Origin: Plectranthus barbatus
Taxonomy: Eukaryota > Streptophyta > Magnoliopsida > Lamiales > Lamiaceae
Length of the DNA: 64,000 nt
Direction of reading: 5' to 3'
Assembly: GCA_026898455.1 (NCBI GenBank)
Contig: JAPKLW010000092.1
Location: 305,787 to 369,786 of the forward strand
Shown one piece after another: positions 11,932-23,900 of this stretch. Both the position numbers and the translations under genes were made by a program. Positions within the stretch are counted from its first letter, which is position 1; each line of letters opens with the position of its first letter. The notes beneath the pieces are model-generated. The model had not been told where the DNA came from and searched no databases. It saw only the letters and a list, made by a program, of their open reading frames with translations.

Positions 11932-12186
11932 TGTTGAGGGTGATTTTTGTGGATTGAGGCCTCGAGAACTATTAGGATAAAAGTTTACAGAAATGCAGAA
12001 AATAGCCGAAAATAATTTGTTTATTCGAATATAAAAACCCTTATTTAAACCGTAAAATATGTAACAACTGAGCCCTGATGATACAATCAGTATGATGAGC
12101 TTGCTATTTCAAAGGGAAACGTTGCGAGTTGAATATTTATAGATTCAGAATACCAATGAATTTCTTCCCATCGATCACCCTCAACA
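11932..12186. repeat. Small 255-bp repeat with 13-bp inverted ends
   Basis: TGTTGAGGGTGAT at the left is the exact reverse complement of ATCACCCTCAACA at the right. The TG...CA ends suggest a small solo LTR or a MITE. I see no clear target duplication. Confidence 0.5.
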
Positions 12187-12993
12187 ATGAGATTACAATC
12201 GATAATTATAGGCTACATTCGAACTCTAACGCCCCCTATATTTCCGCCATATAGTAATAACAGCATCCCTTCTCTCCCGTGGGCGTTTTTCGGAGAGCTC
12301 GCGATCATAACCCCTCATCATTAAATGACTCTTTCCAACCGTTTGGCAGTTCGCCCTTTATTCTCGTTGCTCCGACTTCTCTCATTAAATCATCCTTTGA
12401 CCAGATCGGACTCCTACTGGGTGAGCTGCTTCTTCTTCGAACTACTATCTACTTAGTTGGTGTTCAAACTGCTCATCCTGGGCCAATCCATTTCGTCCTC
12501 CTGCAAAGCAAAATGGGTCAAGGCTTTATGGGCCTCTTTTATATATTTATATACTTGGGCTGAAATATTGGATCATTATAACGACCCCCAACAATATCCC
12601 CACCTCGTCAAGTATTTTGTTTACTTCGAGACACTTCCATTGACTGATGCGAGAAAGGGTGGCAGCTGCACCTTTCTCTTTCATGTCGGAGAGTCGGAGA
12701 AAAGGAGTGAAGTAGTCATTCGACTTGGCTCCCGGGGGCGGTACGACAGAGGTACAGTTAGAAATCCCTCTATCTCCTCTACATATCTTTTTGGTCGTAA
12801 GGGAACATGAATTCCCACGCCTTGACAAATAAAACATTCAGCTTCATCGAACTAATATTGATCTCGATAAAGCTGGGGCTATTGTTGTGCCCTGGAATGG
12901 TCAGGCACACTCCAGACCCACTAAGTGATCTAGTGAGGAAAATCAAGTCCAATGGTCCGATCATTAAAGAACCAGACTAACGATCGAACTGCT
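12187..12993. other. Core of the inverted-repeat element, no clear gene
   Basis: Two short overlapping + strand frames (12279-12563 and 12457-12810) lack recognisable motifs and codon structure. I do not call a gene here. Confidence 0.4.
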
Positions 12994-13061
12994 CGAGGGT
13001 TTCAACTCCAAATTTGAAAAAGAAAAGGCTTATTCATGTCACATCTAAAATGTTTCCCTTA

Positions 13062-14735
13062 TGTTGATTCCAGATTAGAGTATGTGTAATATGCAATGGA
13101 AGTATTAATACAGTTAAATACACTCTAATTATGAGCAGATTAGTTTCTAATCAACACAGTTTTTGCTTAGCAGTTTTAGAAACATAGTTTATGCTAGCCA
13201 GCAGATTAGCGTAACAGTTTTACAGGTACGAGCAGTTAACAGTTTATACACTTCAACACTTACAGGATAAGTATTGAAGGTTTTAAGATATAATTGAAAA
13301 CTGTAAAGTGCATAAAGTAAGTGAAGTTGTAAACGACACAGAATATTTATAGTGGTTCGGAGCCTTAAGTCCTACGTCCACTCTTCGGGTATCTGATTCG
13401 GTAATTCACTAAGTTATGAAGATACAATCCTCTCGATCTATAGCCAGTTGCTGTAGAAACCTCCGTCCACAGCACAATGGATCACTCGCCCAGGCAGTTG
13501 TACTTCACTCCTTCTTCAGTCCGTCGAAGGCTCTGCGTCTTCTCTGTGGACCGGCTCAAAGTTGGACTGAGGACAAACCTCCCTTTTCCTTCTCAGGTAG
13601 GTTGGATGGTTGAGTTCTTCCCAGAACGTACACAGTTTGGCAGTTGCCCGTAATAACCTTCTCTATATTTGCAAGAAAGTAGATTAAGTCAGCTGACTTA
13701 ATCCTCGTGTACCCAAGGTCACACGGTGAATCTCGAAGGACTCTTTGAGTAGTAAATGCCCCGTGTTCAATAAATGAACCACGGAGTTAATGCCTTCTTG
13801 CATGAGAGCGTTAAATGCTTTGAGCGCTAATTTTTGCAGATAGGCAAGAATAAATGTGTCGAGATTCAAAGATGCAAAGGTTTTTTTGTCTCTGTTGTTC
13901 CTGCTATTTATAGGTGTGATACGATCCTCACTCGGAGGGTTTAGATCGCAGCCCAGGAACTCGAAGGAATGGACGCAGACACAACGCGAAAGCAATTGAA
14001 ATTGAAAACAAGGGAAGATCCAACACCTTTGGATTCGAAAACTTTCAAGTACCATAGTCCAGAACTAATTCTCCTACGACCCAAGAAGCGGATTGATCCA
14101 ACAACGAAGGATATGAATGAAAACCAGAAAATAGCCGGTAGAGACATTAAGAAGGATGTCCAATCATAGTCCATCATTCTCTGAAAAAGTCGCTTGCCTC
14201 TCTGCTTTTTCTGCTACAACGTCCTGCTTTTCTAAGCAGTTTGTACTTGTTGTGACAGACGCCGAACAACGTTGTACGCCAGTCGCAGCTGAGTATCTGC
14301 CGGTCTTTTATCATTGAATTTCTTGAGGTTCTCCTGCGACTTGTTCGACATCTTGCTATGTACGCATTCCTTGACGCGAAACTGTCTTGGTCTGAAACTG
14401 TGAGCGCCTCTCAACAGTTTCTATGTGAAGACTATGTTCACAGTTTTCTTGAATATCTAAGCCTTGACAGGACAAACTGTCTGCACAGTTTTTGTGACCT
14501 TTGCTCTGCTCTGCTTGTCTTCGTCTTGTATGTTTGACAATTATCTCATCTGAATGGTGTCTTCTTCAAAACTGTTCCAAATTTTTGATGGTTTCCTTCT
14601 TCCTAGACTATTACAACTCGATCATCTTATACAAGGATTACATTAGGTAATAACTCTAAGGCCTAGACTTTGGTATATAGTTTTGACAAATCAAAACATC
14701 AAATTAAGGTGGGATTTGTACATCAATACCTAATA
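13062..14735 (-). repeat. 3' LTR of the 15.2-kb copia element (1674 bp)
   Basis: It starts TGTTGATTCC and ends at CCTAATA, where the other family members end CCTAACA. It is longer than its partner because of a roughly 206-bp extra segment at about 13914-14119 and about 120 bp kept near 14583-14700. A TATA box reading CTATAAATAGC on the - strand lies at 13904-13914. Close similarity to 26862-28264 elsewhere supports pairing. Confidence 0.85.
13914..14119. other. Extra segment inside the 3' LTR
   Basis: This sequence interrupts the match between the two LTRs right beside the TATA box. It is open on both strands; the + strand frame from 13969 begins with ATG and reads MDADTTRKQLKLKTRED. It may be a captured host exon or leader. 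It could instead be original LTR sequence deleted from the other LTR. I do not recognise a protein. Confidence 0.5.
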
Positions 14736-14752
14736 ATTTCCCCCTTTTTGAT
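14736..14752 (-). other. Polypurine tract of the 15.2-kb copia element
   Basis: On the - strand the bases just before the 3' LTR read AAAAAGGGGGAAAT. This is the standard plus-strand primer site and confirms orientation. Confidence 0.85.
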
Positions 14753-15145
14753 GTTGTCAAAACCGTACCTCAAAGTCTATCTAAGTCGATGAGAAGATAC
14801 ATTTGATCTGAGTTTACAAATTTTACTATCTAACACTGCTCAGAATTGTGCTTCTTCTACACTCGACCTACTCTAGATGATCTTCCCCCTCAATGGGATA
14901 ATAATTCTCGATTAAAATCAATCAGTTTAGAGCGATAAGAGAAGAAGGATTGCTGATCACACTGGAAAATGTGAATTAAGCCAAACAAGAATCAAGGTAA
15001 GAGACAATGAGCAGTTGTCTTCAAACCAACAGTTTTTTGCTTTTCACTAGATATGATCGATTACAAGTACATGAAAAGTTTTAAAACTGCAGAAATAAAA
15101 GACATTCAAAATGCAAACACAACAAAATAAATTCATGACCTTTGC

Positions 15146-17988
15146 TTACTTTTCTTGATTCTTGTCCTTCTCCCTTTCTTGATTTGAGGAATCTGCGTCT
15201 TTTGGCTTCGAGAAAGTTGCGGCAGATATGGAAAACAGACCAGCTTGCGCCTTGAGGACTGCGGTTACTTCTGAGAGATATTTCCTATCTTGCTCTCTGG
15301 AAGTTATTAGTGCTTCCAGCTTCATTGTAATATCTTCATCCCGCTTCCTGCGCTCTTCTTCCTGCTTTCTGTATTCCTCATCTCGCCTTCTCTATTCCTC
15401 TTCTCGCTTTCTCTGTTCCTCTTCTCGTTTATGATCTATTAAAATCAACTGCAGCTTCAACGACTCATCCCTTCTCTCTTCCCCCTTTTTGACAAGATAA
15501 AAAAAAAGAGCCATCTGCTGATCCATGCGATGATCTATCTCTTGTTTCAGAGCATTATAGGGTAGAGGGTTTGCAACGACAGAAATAGGATCTGGAGACA
15601 GGATTCTTTCAACTGTGGCTAATGCTCTAGAGTCTTCATGGGTTTGACTCTGAGATGTAGCACTGGAAGTCTCAGGTGGAGGGGGAGCTTGGCTTGTTGC
15701 TGCCTCTTCATCCTTTTGTTTAGCTGTGGCTGCTGCTGCTTCATGTTTAGCCTTTTCAGCAGCAGCTTCTGTTTCCTTTTGTAGTGTTTCAGCACTTGCA
15801 GCTTCTTCCTCTTGTCTCTTCAGCTCAGCAGCTTCTGCCTCTAGTCGCTTGAGCTCAGCATCTTCTTCCTCTTTTCGCTTGAGCTCAGCAGCTTCTTCCT
15901 CTTTTTGCCTGAGTTCTGCTGTTGCCTCTGCCTCTTGCTTATGTTTCAGCTCAGCAGCTTCCTCCTCTTGCTGTCTTTGGAGTTCAGCTGTTGCTGCTAG
16001 TTATTATTTTCTCTTGATTTCAGCAGCTGCTGCTTCTGCTGCTCGTTGCTTTCGTTCGGCTGCCTCATTCAGTTCCTTGATTTGTTTTTCTTCTTCTAGT
16101 GCGAGAAGGGCCTTCCTTTCAGAATAAGTGCGCACATGTTGGCAGCAACTAATGAATTTGATTTGCAAGAAACACTTAACTAGTGCTCTCACAACTAGAA
16201 TCTTCAATGCACGGGTAGTAGTAACAGTGTAGGTTAAGATTTGAGACAAACGAATAGCTTGAATTAGAGCAGCATTTCTTCTCTCCTGATTATCTCTTCT
16301 TCCTCTCTTCATAGTCTCTCCATCTCTTGTGCTTCTTCAACTTCAAGGTCTAGGAGTTCCAGTTGGATCTTATGCGTTTGTAAATTCAACCATATATGGA
16401 GATTCTGTATCTTCACAAGCTTTGCATGATTCTCATTTATCCTGCAACGAATGTGCTCAAGGTACATTTTACCTGTCATTCGTGCGGTAGTGGCTGAGAG
16501 ACCCAATCTTTTCGTACGGAGTTTTGATAGAGACAGTCATTTGACAGTTCGTTTAGCTGATGCTTCAGCAGTTTTCAGAACTGGCTCATCTTGTATTATA
16601 ATTTCATGTTGAGGAAGTGGCTCTTGAGTGGTAATAGCTTCCACTTGCAGACTCTGATTGACAGTTTCCTTAACTGGTAATTTACTGGTAATTTCTGAAA
16701 TCGTTCCCCCTGTCTCTGAGGCTATCTGAATAATCTGCTTAAGTGACAAGGGTAATAGTTGATGAACTTTTGAAGTTGTACAGCCAGAAGATGCGGAGGG
16801 AGTGAAAGGTTGTCGATGAGGAGATTCTCTATTTAAGTGAGACGGACTTTGAAGGTCCACAATAGGCACTGTGTTGTCTCCTGTGTTTCCTTCACGACCT
16901 TCGACTTGTTTGCCTTTTCTACTCCTTTCTCTCTCTTCCTTCAAGGTACTTGTAAGTACTAATCGCCTTCATTTCATGTTTCCCATCTGAGTCAAGGCAG
17001 TGTGTGCTTGTATCGGTTTCCTTGTAGCAGCTTGTGAACTGCAATCCTCAATATCGTTTGCCTCTAACTTATCACCGTCTTCATGTTGATGTTTAGGCTT
17101 ACCTCCTTCTACTGCTTTCCAATGGATCTTGTCACTGTGAGGTAAAAAGTCGGATGAGACCAGGCACTCACCTTCTTCTCTGAGACCAATCAAGTTCTCT
17201 ATCAAGTAGATGATTTTTAACCCAAAACCAACTCCGGATTTGAATCTGTTAGTCTCCCGAATGGTCTCTTTCTTTCTTGCATTCTCAAGAATACACCCAA
17301 AAATTAATTCAGCCTAGTTTCCACCTGGACCATCATCCAATACCATCATAACAACATATTTAGGCTGACTTAGTTCAGAAAAAGATCCTGCACCGCAGTA
17401 GAGCATCCTAAGTGTTATCTCACTTAGAGATTTGTAAAGAGACCTCAATTCGGAAACCCTTGTAGGTAAGTGGAATCTGTCTTTATGCTCGGGCTTCTTC
17501 CAGACATTCCAATGTCTCTCCCTTGCCCCATCAGCATTCTTCAAGTAACTGGCTATGTTCTCACCAATTTTAGGTAGGCGGAAGAATTCAGCAATAGTAT
17601 CTGCACTTATAACCATTGGAATCTTGTTGACCTTGGTTTTGAAGGATTTCCACCTTTGTCAATAATATCATTCTCACAAAATTCGGCAACGCGGTGAGGC
17701 TTGAATCTATGAGGATGTAACTCTAGAAACTGTATGAGGTTTTTTTTTGTGCAGCTTATCGTAAATTTCCTCATATGAATACCAATAATCAAGTTCTTTG
17801 AGATTTAGGATTTTCTCTTTAAAAACTTGACTTACTCGGATTTCCATGTTCAAGAGATCGACAGCGTCGACTATGTCATTTGATAGGCGCTTTAGTTTCC
17901 TATGAGTGATATCTTGGGTAGCGGCACTTTTCTTTGATTTCCCTGATGCGCTTGGACCTTCGCCTGATGAATGCTTTCTCTTGCCCAT
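15146..17988 (-). pseudogene. Env-position ORF of SIRE-like element, coiled-coil protein (broken)
   Basis: The frame starts with ATG at 17988 (MGKRKHSSGEGPSASGKS) and ends with TAA at 15146, about 945 codons. Reading shifts near 17740 (in a T9 run), near 17620 and near 16310. In-frame stops include one at 17314 and TAATAA near 16000. The N-terminal third is folded and basic, with segments such as ISADTIAEFFRLPK and PKYVVMMVLDDG that recall the plant transposon domain PF20167. The middle is rich in Ser, Pro and Gln. The last third is a highly charged coiled coil with repeated EEEAAELKR-type units (about 15700-16000) and a second Arg/Glu-rich segment near 15340-15430. It holds the slot of the env-like gene of SIRE elements. 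I see no signal peptide or clear membrane anchor, so an envelope role is not supported by sequence. Confidence 0.7.
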
Positions 17989-18107
17989 AAAGTACAAAAC
18001 AAGGTGGGTAGATGAAGATACAAGATTGAGAATAGGACGATTTTGATATGAGCGGGTTCAGAAATTGATTTAGGGTGATGCGTGATCGTGGAGGGTTTTA
18101 ATCGAGG

Positions 18108-18465
18108 TTTATACGCAGTTAGATCCACGGTTGAGATGAACTTTCTTTTTATGCAATCTTCGACTTTGATGAAATCTGACGTAAGAGCGTCTGTTCCTAT
18201 TCTATCATGGCGTGTGCGTAGCACGTGATCGTGGCTACGTGTCTCCGTCTAATACGCCATGAGCTTGCCTCCTTTCAACGTCTGCGTCCAACTAACTGCA
18301 GCGAATTAAATCTCGCACTAAAAGAGAGGAACAATGTTCCTTAGATCCTTCACTTGGAAAACTGTTGTAACAGTTTTCAACTGTCAGAAGGAAAGGGTAG
18401 TGGATCCTCCAAACTGCTAGGACAGTTTTGTAGGAGCATATTCTCACGCTTCCTCCAATATAAAT
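18108..18465. promoter_or_regulatory. Probable bidirectional promoter inside the copia element
   Basis: A - strand TATAAA (plus-strand TTTATA at 18108-18113) lies 120 bp before the env-like ATG. A + strand TATAAAT (18459-18465) lies 200 bp before the first antisense gene. Between them are CACGTG at 18222-18227 and a further ACGTG at about 18237, core elements of plant G-boxes. The layout suggests divergent transcription from one 345-bp interval. No expression data were available. Confidence 0.5.
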
Positions 18466-18664
18466 CTGAGAGACCGTACTCTTGGACCATGACCTATCAC
18501 TGATCTCTGCACTCTTTGGTGTGAAATCTGCTCGTCCACGTGTCCATGCACGATTGATCCAAGTAGATCTGGTTGAAGATTGTGTCTATAAATGCCTTCT
18601 TCTTGTGGACCGGAAAATGTGCTCAACCTTTTTGTTCCAACGGATTATATTCTTCCTTAGAGAA

Positions 18665-19388
18665 ATGGCCATCCCTGCTCATACTGAGATAATGAGGGGT
18701 AAGATCTTGAACCTGCCTGGGTTGCTGGTGGAATACTGGGAGACTCCTTGCATCCATAACTCTGTCATGAGAGCTTTGAAGGCTAATCAGCTTGATTCCT
18801 TCGTAACTCGACAACCATACAAGTTTCATGGCAATGTGCTAAAGGTTATTGTTGAGGGAAGCTATGTAGCTGAGGGTCATAAGATTCATGCCAATCTCCA
18901 TGAGTAGGAGATATGCTGGTCTCCGGAGTCCTTCTCTCTTAATTTCAGATTGCCCTATGGTATGAGACCTTCGATGGACTATCGGAAGGATGAGACAAGC
19001 ATCGAAGTGGTATGCATGGTAGAACTGGAGAGAGACCCCTGTAGATTTCCATCCAACAGTTTCTTTGAGTCACCTTTCGCCTAAATATCGAGTGATATTT
19101 GATATTATTAATCAAATAATTGTTGGAAATCCTTCACATGTTACAGACTTCTCCCCGCCGGTGTGGAAAGCGATGATGGCCTTTGACGACGAAGCTGAGC
19201 TTGACTGGGCTTCCTTTATCTTTGATCAGGTGAGATATGCACTCGAGAATATGCCTTCTCTCTCTGTTCCATATGGAATGCCCCTGAGTTGGCTTATTAA
19301 GTATCATTTTCCAGAGTACACGCGAGGTGGCTTGTCCAACATCTTGGATTCTGATTTCTATCCACCACGACGTTTTCACATTGGCTGA
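18665..19388 (+). pseudogene. Antisense gene A of SIRE-like element (broken)
   Basis: This gene lies opposite to gag-pol, between pol and the env-like frame. ATG at 18665 starts MAIPAHTEIMRGKIL. One frame runs to a TAG at 18905, continues, then shifts near 19020-19060 and ends in the stop after 19385. It matches antisense gene B throughout: KILNLPGLLVEYWE beside KILDRKGIKTYHWR, NQLDSFVTRQP beside NGLARFVTIEP, FDIINQIIVGNP beside FDIINQIVVCNP, and PPVWKAMMAF beside PPVWKSMMAF. The general pattern (a folded N-part, a YGMPLSWLIKY-like segment, then a short tail) resembles the plant transposon-associated family PF20167. That assignment is from memory and needs an HMM search. A TATA box lies 200 bp upstream. 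Function unknown. Confidence 0.65.
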
Positions 19389-19943
19389 TCTTTTCTGCCT
19401 TCAGATGAATTATCTCTATTGTATTTCTCCTTTATTGTTGTAGACTTGGGGTTAACTGTCCCCTTTTTGAGATTTCAGACAATTTACCATGTACTGCTTT
19501 TCGCTTAATGAAATCTCCTTTTCTGCTTCAAACAATCGTAGTCACAGTTTCTATCATATGTGAAACTGTCTGGAGTGAATATGTGATTCTCTCATGTTAA
19601 TCATAGTTTCCTTCTAATCCTTGGAGTATCCTGCATCTTTTGTGAATCTTGTCTGAGCTTTGTACCTCTACAGTCTGTCTCTTTGCAGACTCTGCTCTGT
19701 TAGATTACAGACCTACTTGCCACACGTTCTAACGTGGTTGGCTAGCCGTGGTTGTTGAGCATTGAATGGTTGCCTATCGACTTTGGATTTCGAGTCATGA
19801 TGAGTCGTATCATGAAGATGCCTGATATCTTCCTCGATCTTTGCACAAGATTGTCCATAAATGATCTTCATCAGCAGCCTTGGTGATTTAACCATCTAAT
19901 ATCCTTTGACTGAGCATAGACTATACATCTCTTCAAGGGAAAT
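19389..19943 (+). other. Spacer between antisense genes A and B
   Basis: About 555 bp lie between the paralogous genes. They contain T-rich stretches and a CTTAATGAAATCTC segment after gene A that resembles AATTAATGAGCTC after gene B, so part of the 3' flank was probably duplicated too. I see no strong TATA box for gene B; CTATACATC near 19920 lies too close to its ATG. Confidence 0.4.
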
Positions 19944-20729
19944 ATGACTTCTCCTTCTCCTCCTCCTTCTCCATCTGCTTACACGATAACGAACGTCATG
20001 GAAGAGATTGGGAAGATCTCCATTCGGAGAAACAAAATCCTTGATAGAAAAGGAATTAAAACATATCATTGGAGAGCTCTGTGTATAGATCAATGGTTGA
20101 TGGGTCTTCTGAGAGCCAATGGGTTGGCCAGATTTGTAACCATTGAGCCCCACTGATTCCATGAAAAGTTGCTCAGGATGTTTGCATATTATTCCACAGT
20201 TACTGAGGATGAGATTTTCTGTAATCTCAACGGGAGGGAGTTCCGCTGGTCTGCAGACTATTTTGCAGCAGAATTTGGGCTATTTCATCATGGCAGAAGA
20301 ATACATGTCATGTCTTATCGAAATGAAGTGACAACACCAGAGTGGTCCATATGGCCTGAATGGAGAGAAGGAAACACCTGTTTCCATCCGACTGCTCAAA
20401 GTGAATACCTCAGACCTAACTGCAAGTTGTCATTTGATATAATTAACCAGATTGTTGTCTGCAATCCTCTCCAAGAAACTAGCTTCATGCCACCTGTATG
20501 GAAATCAATGATGGCATTTGAACAGCAAGGAGAGGTTGACTGGGCAGGGCTCATCTTTGATCGCCTGAAGATGGCCCTTCAAAATCTGTCAGGTGCCACT
20601 GTTCCTTGTAGCATGCAGTTGAGCTGGCTGCTGGAGAAGAGTATTCCTTATCTCAAGGAAAGTCCTTCAGGTCTGGTTGGAACTGATTACTACCCTTCTC
20701 GTCTGATCAACTGGGCACTTATCCCTTGA
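19944..20729 (+). pseudogene. Antisense gene B of SIRE-like element (one in-frame stop)
   Basis: ATG at 19944 begins MTSPSPPPSPSAYTITNV, and one frame runs to 20729 with a single TGA at 20154-20156. It encodes about 261 codons: a Ser/Pro leader, a helical part ending GLARFVTIEP, and a longer domain with FYAxx-like YYSTVTEDEIFCNLNGREF, FGLFHHGRRI, a Trp-rich stretch, VDWAGLIFDRLKMALQNL and YYPSRLINWALIP. It is a tandem paralogue of gene A, better preserved and with its own initiator. The domain style again recalls PF20167, a plant transposon family without proven function. One stop in 261 codons suggests the frame was under selection until fairly recently. It ends 191 bp from the pol stop, with the two genes converging. 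Confidence 0.7.
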
Positions 20730-20920
20730 TAGACGGTAGTTGATGTAACAGTTTCTTTTGCATCTGTTGTTAGAATGTAAGGATGACTTATCTCCTTGTG
20801 TCCATCTTTAATTAATGAGCTCTTATTTCCTCAGTGTTTTCAACAAACTACAAACATTAACAAATTGTAACTGACTTAATCACTATCTCAACCATGTATA
20901 GTTTGATGATCTTGAATCAA

Positions 20921-23900
20921 TTAATTGTCATCTCCTTCTCTTGAGAGACCATCAAACTCTAGAAGACCTAGTTTGATGCATAGCTCTTTGAAACGAGCCT
21001 CAGGTAGCGGTTTGGTAAAAATGTCCGCTAGCTGGTCTTCAATTCTAATATATTCCACCGAGACGTCTTCTTTTTCAACATGATATCGAATAAAATGATG
21101 ACTAACATCGATGTGCTTCGTCCTGGAATGTAGAACTGGATTCTTTGAAATGGAAACTGCGATGTTGTTATCACAGTAGATAGGAACACATCCAGTGTCT
21201 ATTCCATAATCCTTAAGTTGTTGATTTATCCAAAGCATTTGAGCACAACAACTGGCTGCTGCTACGTACTCCACCTCAGTGGTCGATGTAGCCACAGAAT
21301 GTTGTTTCTTGCTACACCAGGTGATTAGTTTATGTCCTAAAAACTGACAAGTTCCACTTGTGCTCTTTCTGTCGATTCTGCATCCTCCAAAATCTGAATC
21401 AGAGAATCCATTTAAAATGATTCCATCAGTTTTGGGATACCAGATACCTAGAGACTCTGTACTCTTAAGGTATCGCACGATCCTCTTTGCTGCATCCATA
21501 TCAGACTTCTTTGGATTCGCCTGGAATCTTGCACATACTCCCACAGCATAAGATATATCTGGTCAGTTAGCAGCTAGATACAGTAGAGACCCAATTATTC
21601 CTCTATAAGCTGTCGGGTTGATAGGTTCTCCTTCTTCATCGAGAGTAATCTGAGAACTGGTGCTCATAGGAATCCTTAGTGATTTTGTCTTCTCAGGAAG
21701 AAATTTGTTGATCATGTCTTGAGTATACTTCTTCTGACTTTTGAAAATCCATTCGTCAGACTGATCAACTTGCAAACCAAGAAAGTATGTCATCTTGCCC
21801 ATCATACTCATCTGAAATTTATTCTGCATCAGCTGGGCAAACTTCACTCACAACTTAGTATTTTTGCTTCCGAAGATGATGTCGTCTACATACATCTGAA
21901 CAAGTAGGATGTCCTCTCCATCTTTGATCTAGAATAAAGTTCGATCGATAGCACCCTTTTCAAATCCACTTTTGAGCAGAAACTGTGAGAGAGTTTCATA
22001 CCATGCTCTAGGTGCTTGCTTTAATCCATATAAAGCTTTCCTTAGCTTGTAGACTTGATTGCTTGAAACATGGGGGTTGTTCGACGTAGACTTTTTCCTT
22101 TAATTCGCCGTTGAGGAAGGCACTCTTCACATCCATCTGAATAACTGTGAAGTTGTGGTATGCTGCATACGCCAGGAATAGCCGAATAGCTTCCAGTCTG
22201 GCAATTGGAGCAAATGTCTCATCGAAGTCTATTCCTACGCATTGTGCGTATCCCTTTGCAACCAATCTTGCTTTGTTTCGAACAATAGTACCGGTCTCAT
22301 CTCACCAATCACAGACTGATGTGTAAGTCGATCCACCAGATACCACACATTGTTGCGAGTGAACTCATTTAGTACTTCCTTCATCGCATTTATCCGGTAT
22401 GTTGATTGAAGAGCTTCTGTGATCTTCACTGGTTCGATCTGAGATAAGAAGCAAGACATCAATGTTGTCCCTTGTCTGGTTCAAACAGGATTTCCAATAT
22501 CATCGAGGATGGCTTCTTTAGGATGATCTCTTAGCCAACTTGGCTTCTTCACAGGTACGGCTTCAGCACGGGCAGCTGGATCTTCAGAAACTGTAGGATG
22601 TTCCCCTTGGGATAGTTCACTTCCAGATTTTTGAACTGTTTCCTTCTTCTCCTTCAGAAACTTTTTCGTCTCCTTGATCCAAAGTGGCTTCACTTCCTTG
22701 TTCTGGAACTGCATCCTGATCAGCATCTGGATTCTGAATAGCAGCTGGCTCGTCAACTGAGTCTGCTTCCTTGGTATCCTCAAGGTTGACTTTCTTGGGG
22801 CCAGCATGCTCTGCTTCCAAAACCTTTCTTTGTGCTTCAGGGGGCTTCTTTTCATCTGATCTTCTATGTTTATGATCTTTAAGGCCTCAGCGATGATATT
22901 TGCATCATCGGCCCTCTCGACTGCTTGGGGTTCAGTCGAGGCAACCGGAGTCTCAAAGTTATCATTCATAGATCTAGTCAGAGGAATTGTTTGATTATGA
23001 TCAAGACCATTTTTATGTTCCTCATTGACATCCTTGATCTCACGATTCTCCAGACTCAGTTCTTGAAGTGTTCTGCGCACTAAAGTAGCTTCATAAAAAA
23101 CAACATGACATGTTATTTCCACAAGCTGGGTTGTCTTGTTGAATATCCTATATCCCTTATATGAAGGATGTCCATACCCGAGGAACACTCCTTCATCAGC
23201 CTTAGGGCTGAAGGTATTCAACTTAAACTTCCCATTATTGTGAATATAACATGGTGAACAGAAAGCACGAAGATGAGCTGTAGAAGGCTTACGACCATTG
23301 TAGATCTCGTAGGGAGTCTTGTGTTGAATGCACTTCTGTTCTGTGTATGGCAGGTTGTCATCAAGGCTTCTCCCCAAAATCCTTTTCCAATGTCTGTTTC
23401 GGCCATCAGGGTTCTCACTGCTTTTTTTAGTGTTCTGTTCCTTCGCTCAACAAGACCATTTTGTTGAGGAGTTCTTGGGGCAGATTTCTCATGTCTAATT
23501 CCAATCTCAGCACAGAAGTCTATAAGAGGTCTATTGCAAAATTATGTCCCATTGTCTGATTTTATCCTCTTAATTTCACTCCTTTGTCATTCTGAAGACG
23601 GTTGATCAGTTATGGTAGAAGAATTTTGACTTCATCCTTGGATTTGAGCAGCACCACCCATGTATATCTTGAGTAGTGGTCAACAACCACTAATGTATAT
23701 CTTCATTTTCCAATTGTGGGTGGGGTGACTGGACCAAACAAATCCATGTGGAGCAGTTCCAAGATCCTCTATGTGCTCGCTGTGACTGACCTGATCTTGA
23801 AGGAGGCTTTCGTCTATTTTCCGAACTGACATGTTTTACATACTCCTTCTTTCTGGAACTTCTTCTGTGGCAGTCCTTCAACTAGATTATGCTTCGCTAG

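Noticed and set aside
12279..12837. Gene in the core of the inverted-repeat element
   Set aside because: Overlapping frames on both strands, no motif, no splice pattern.
13969..14169. Independent + strand gene MDADTTRKQ
   Set aside because: It lies within an LTR and reads into LTR sequence at its end; at most a captured fragment.
15228..16127. Long + strand frames rich in Ala, Ser and Cys (15228-15434, 15726-16127)
   Set aside because: They are the antisense reading of the coiled-coil repeats of the env-like gene; composition follows from the GAA/GCT-rich opposite strand.
16309..16312. ATGA overlap as a designed stop-restart between two env-like ORFs
   Set aside because: A one-base frameshift in a decaying gene explains it more simply; other shifts occur nearby.
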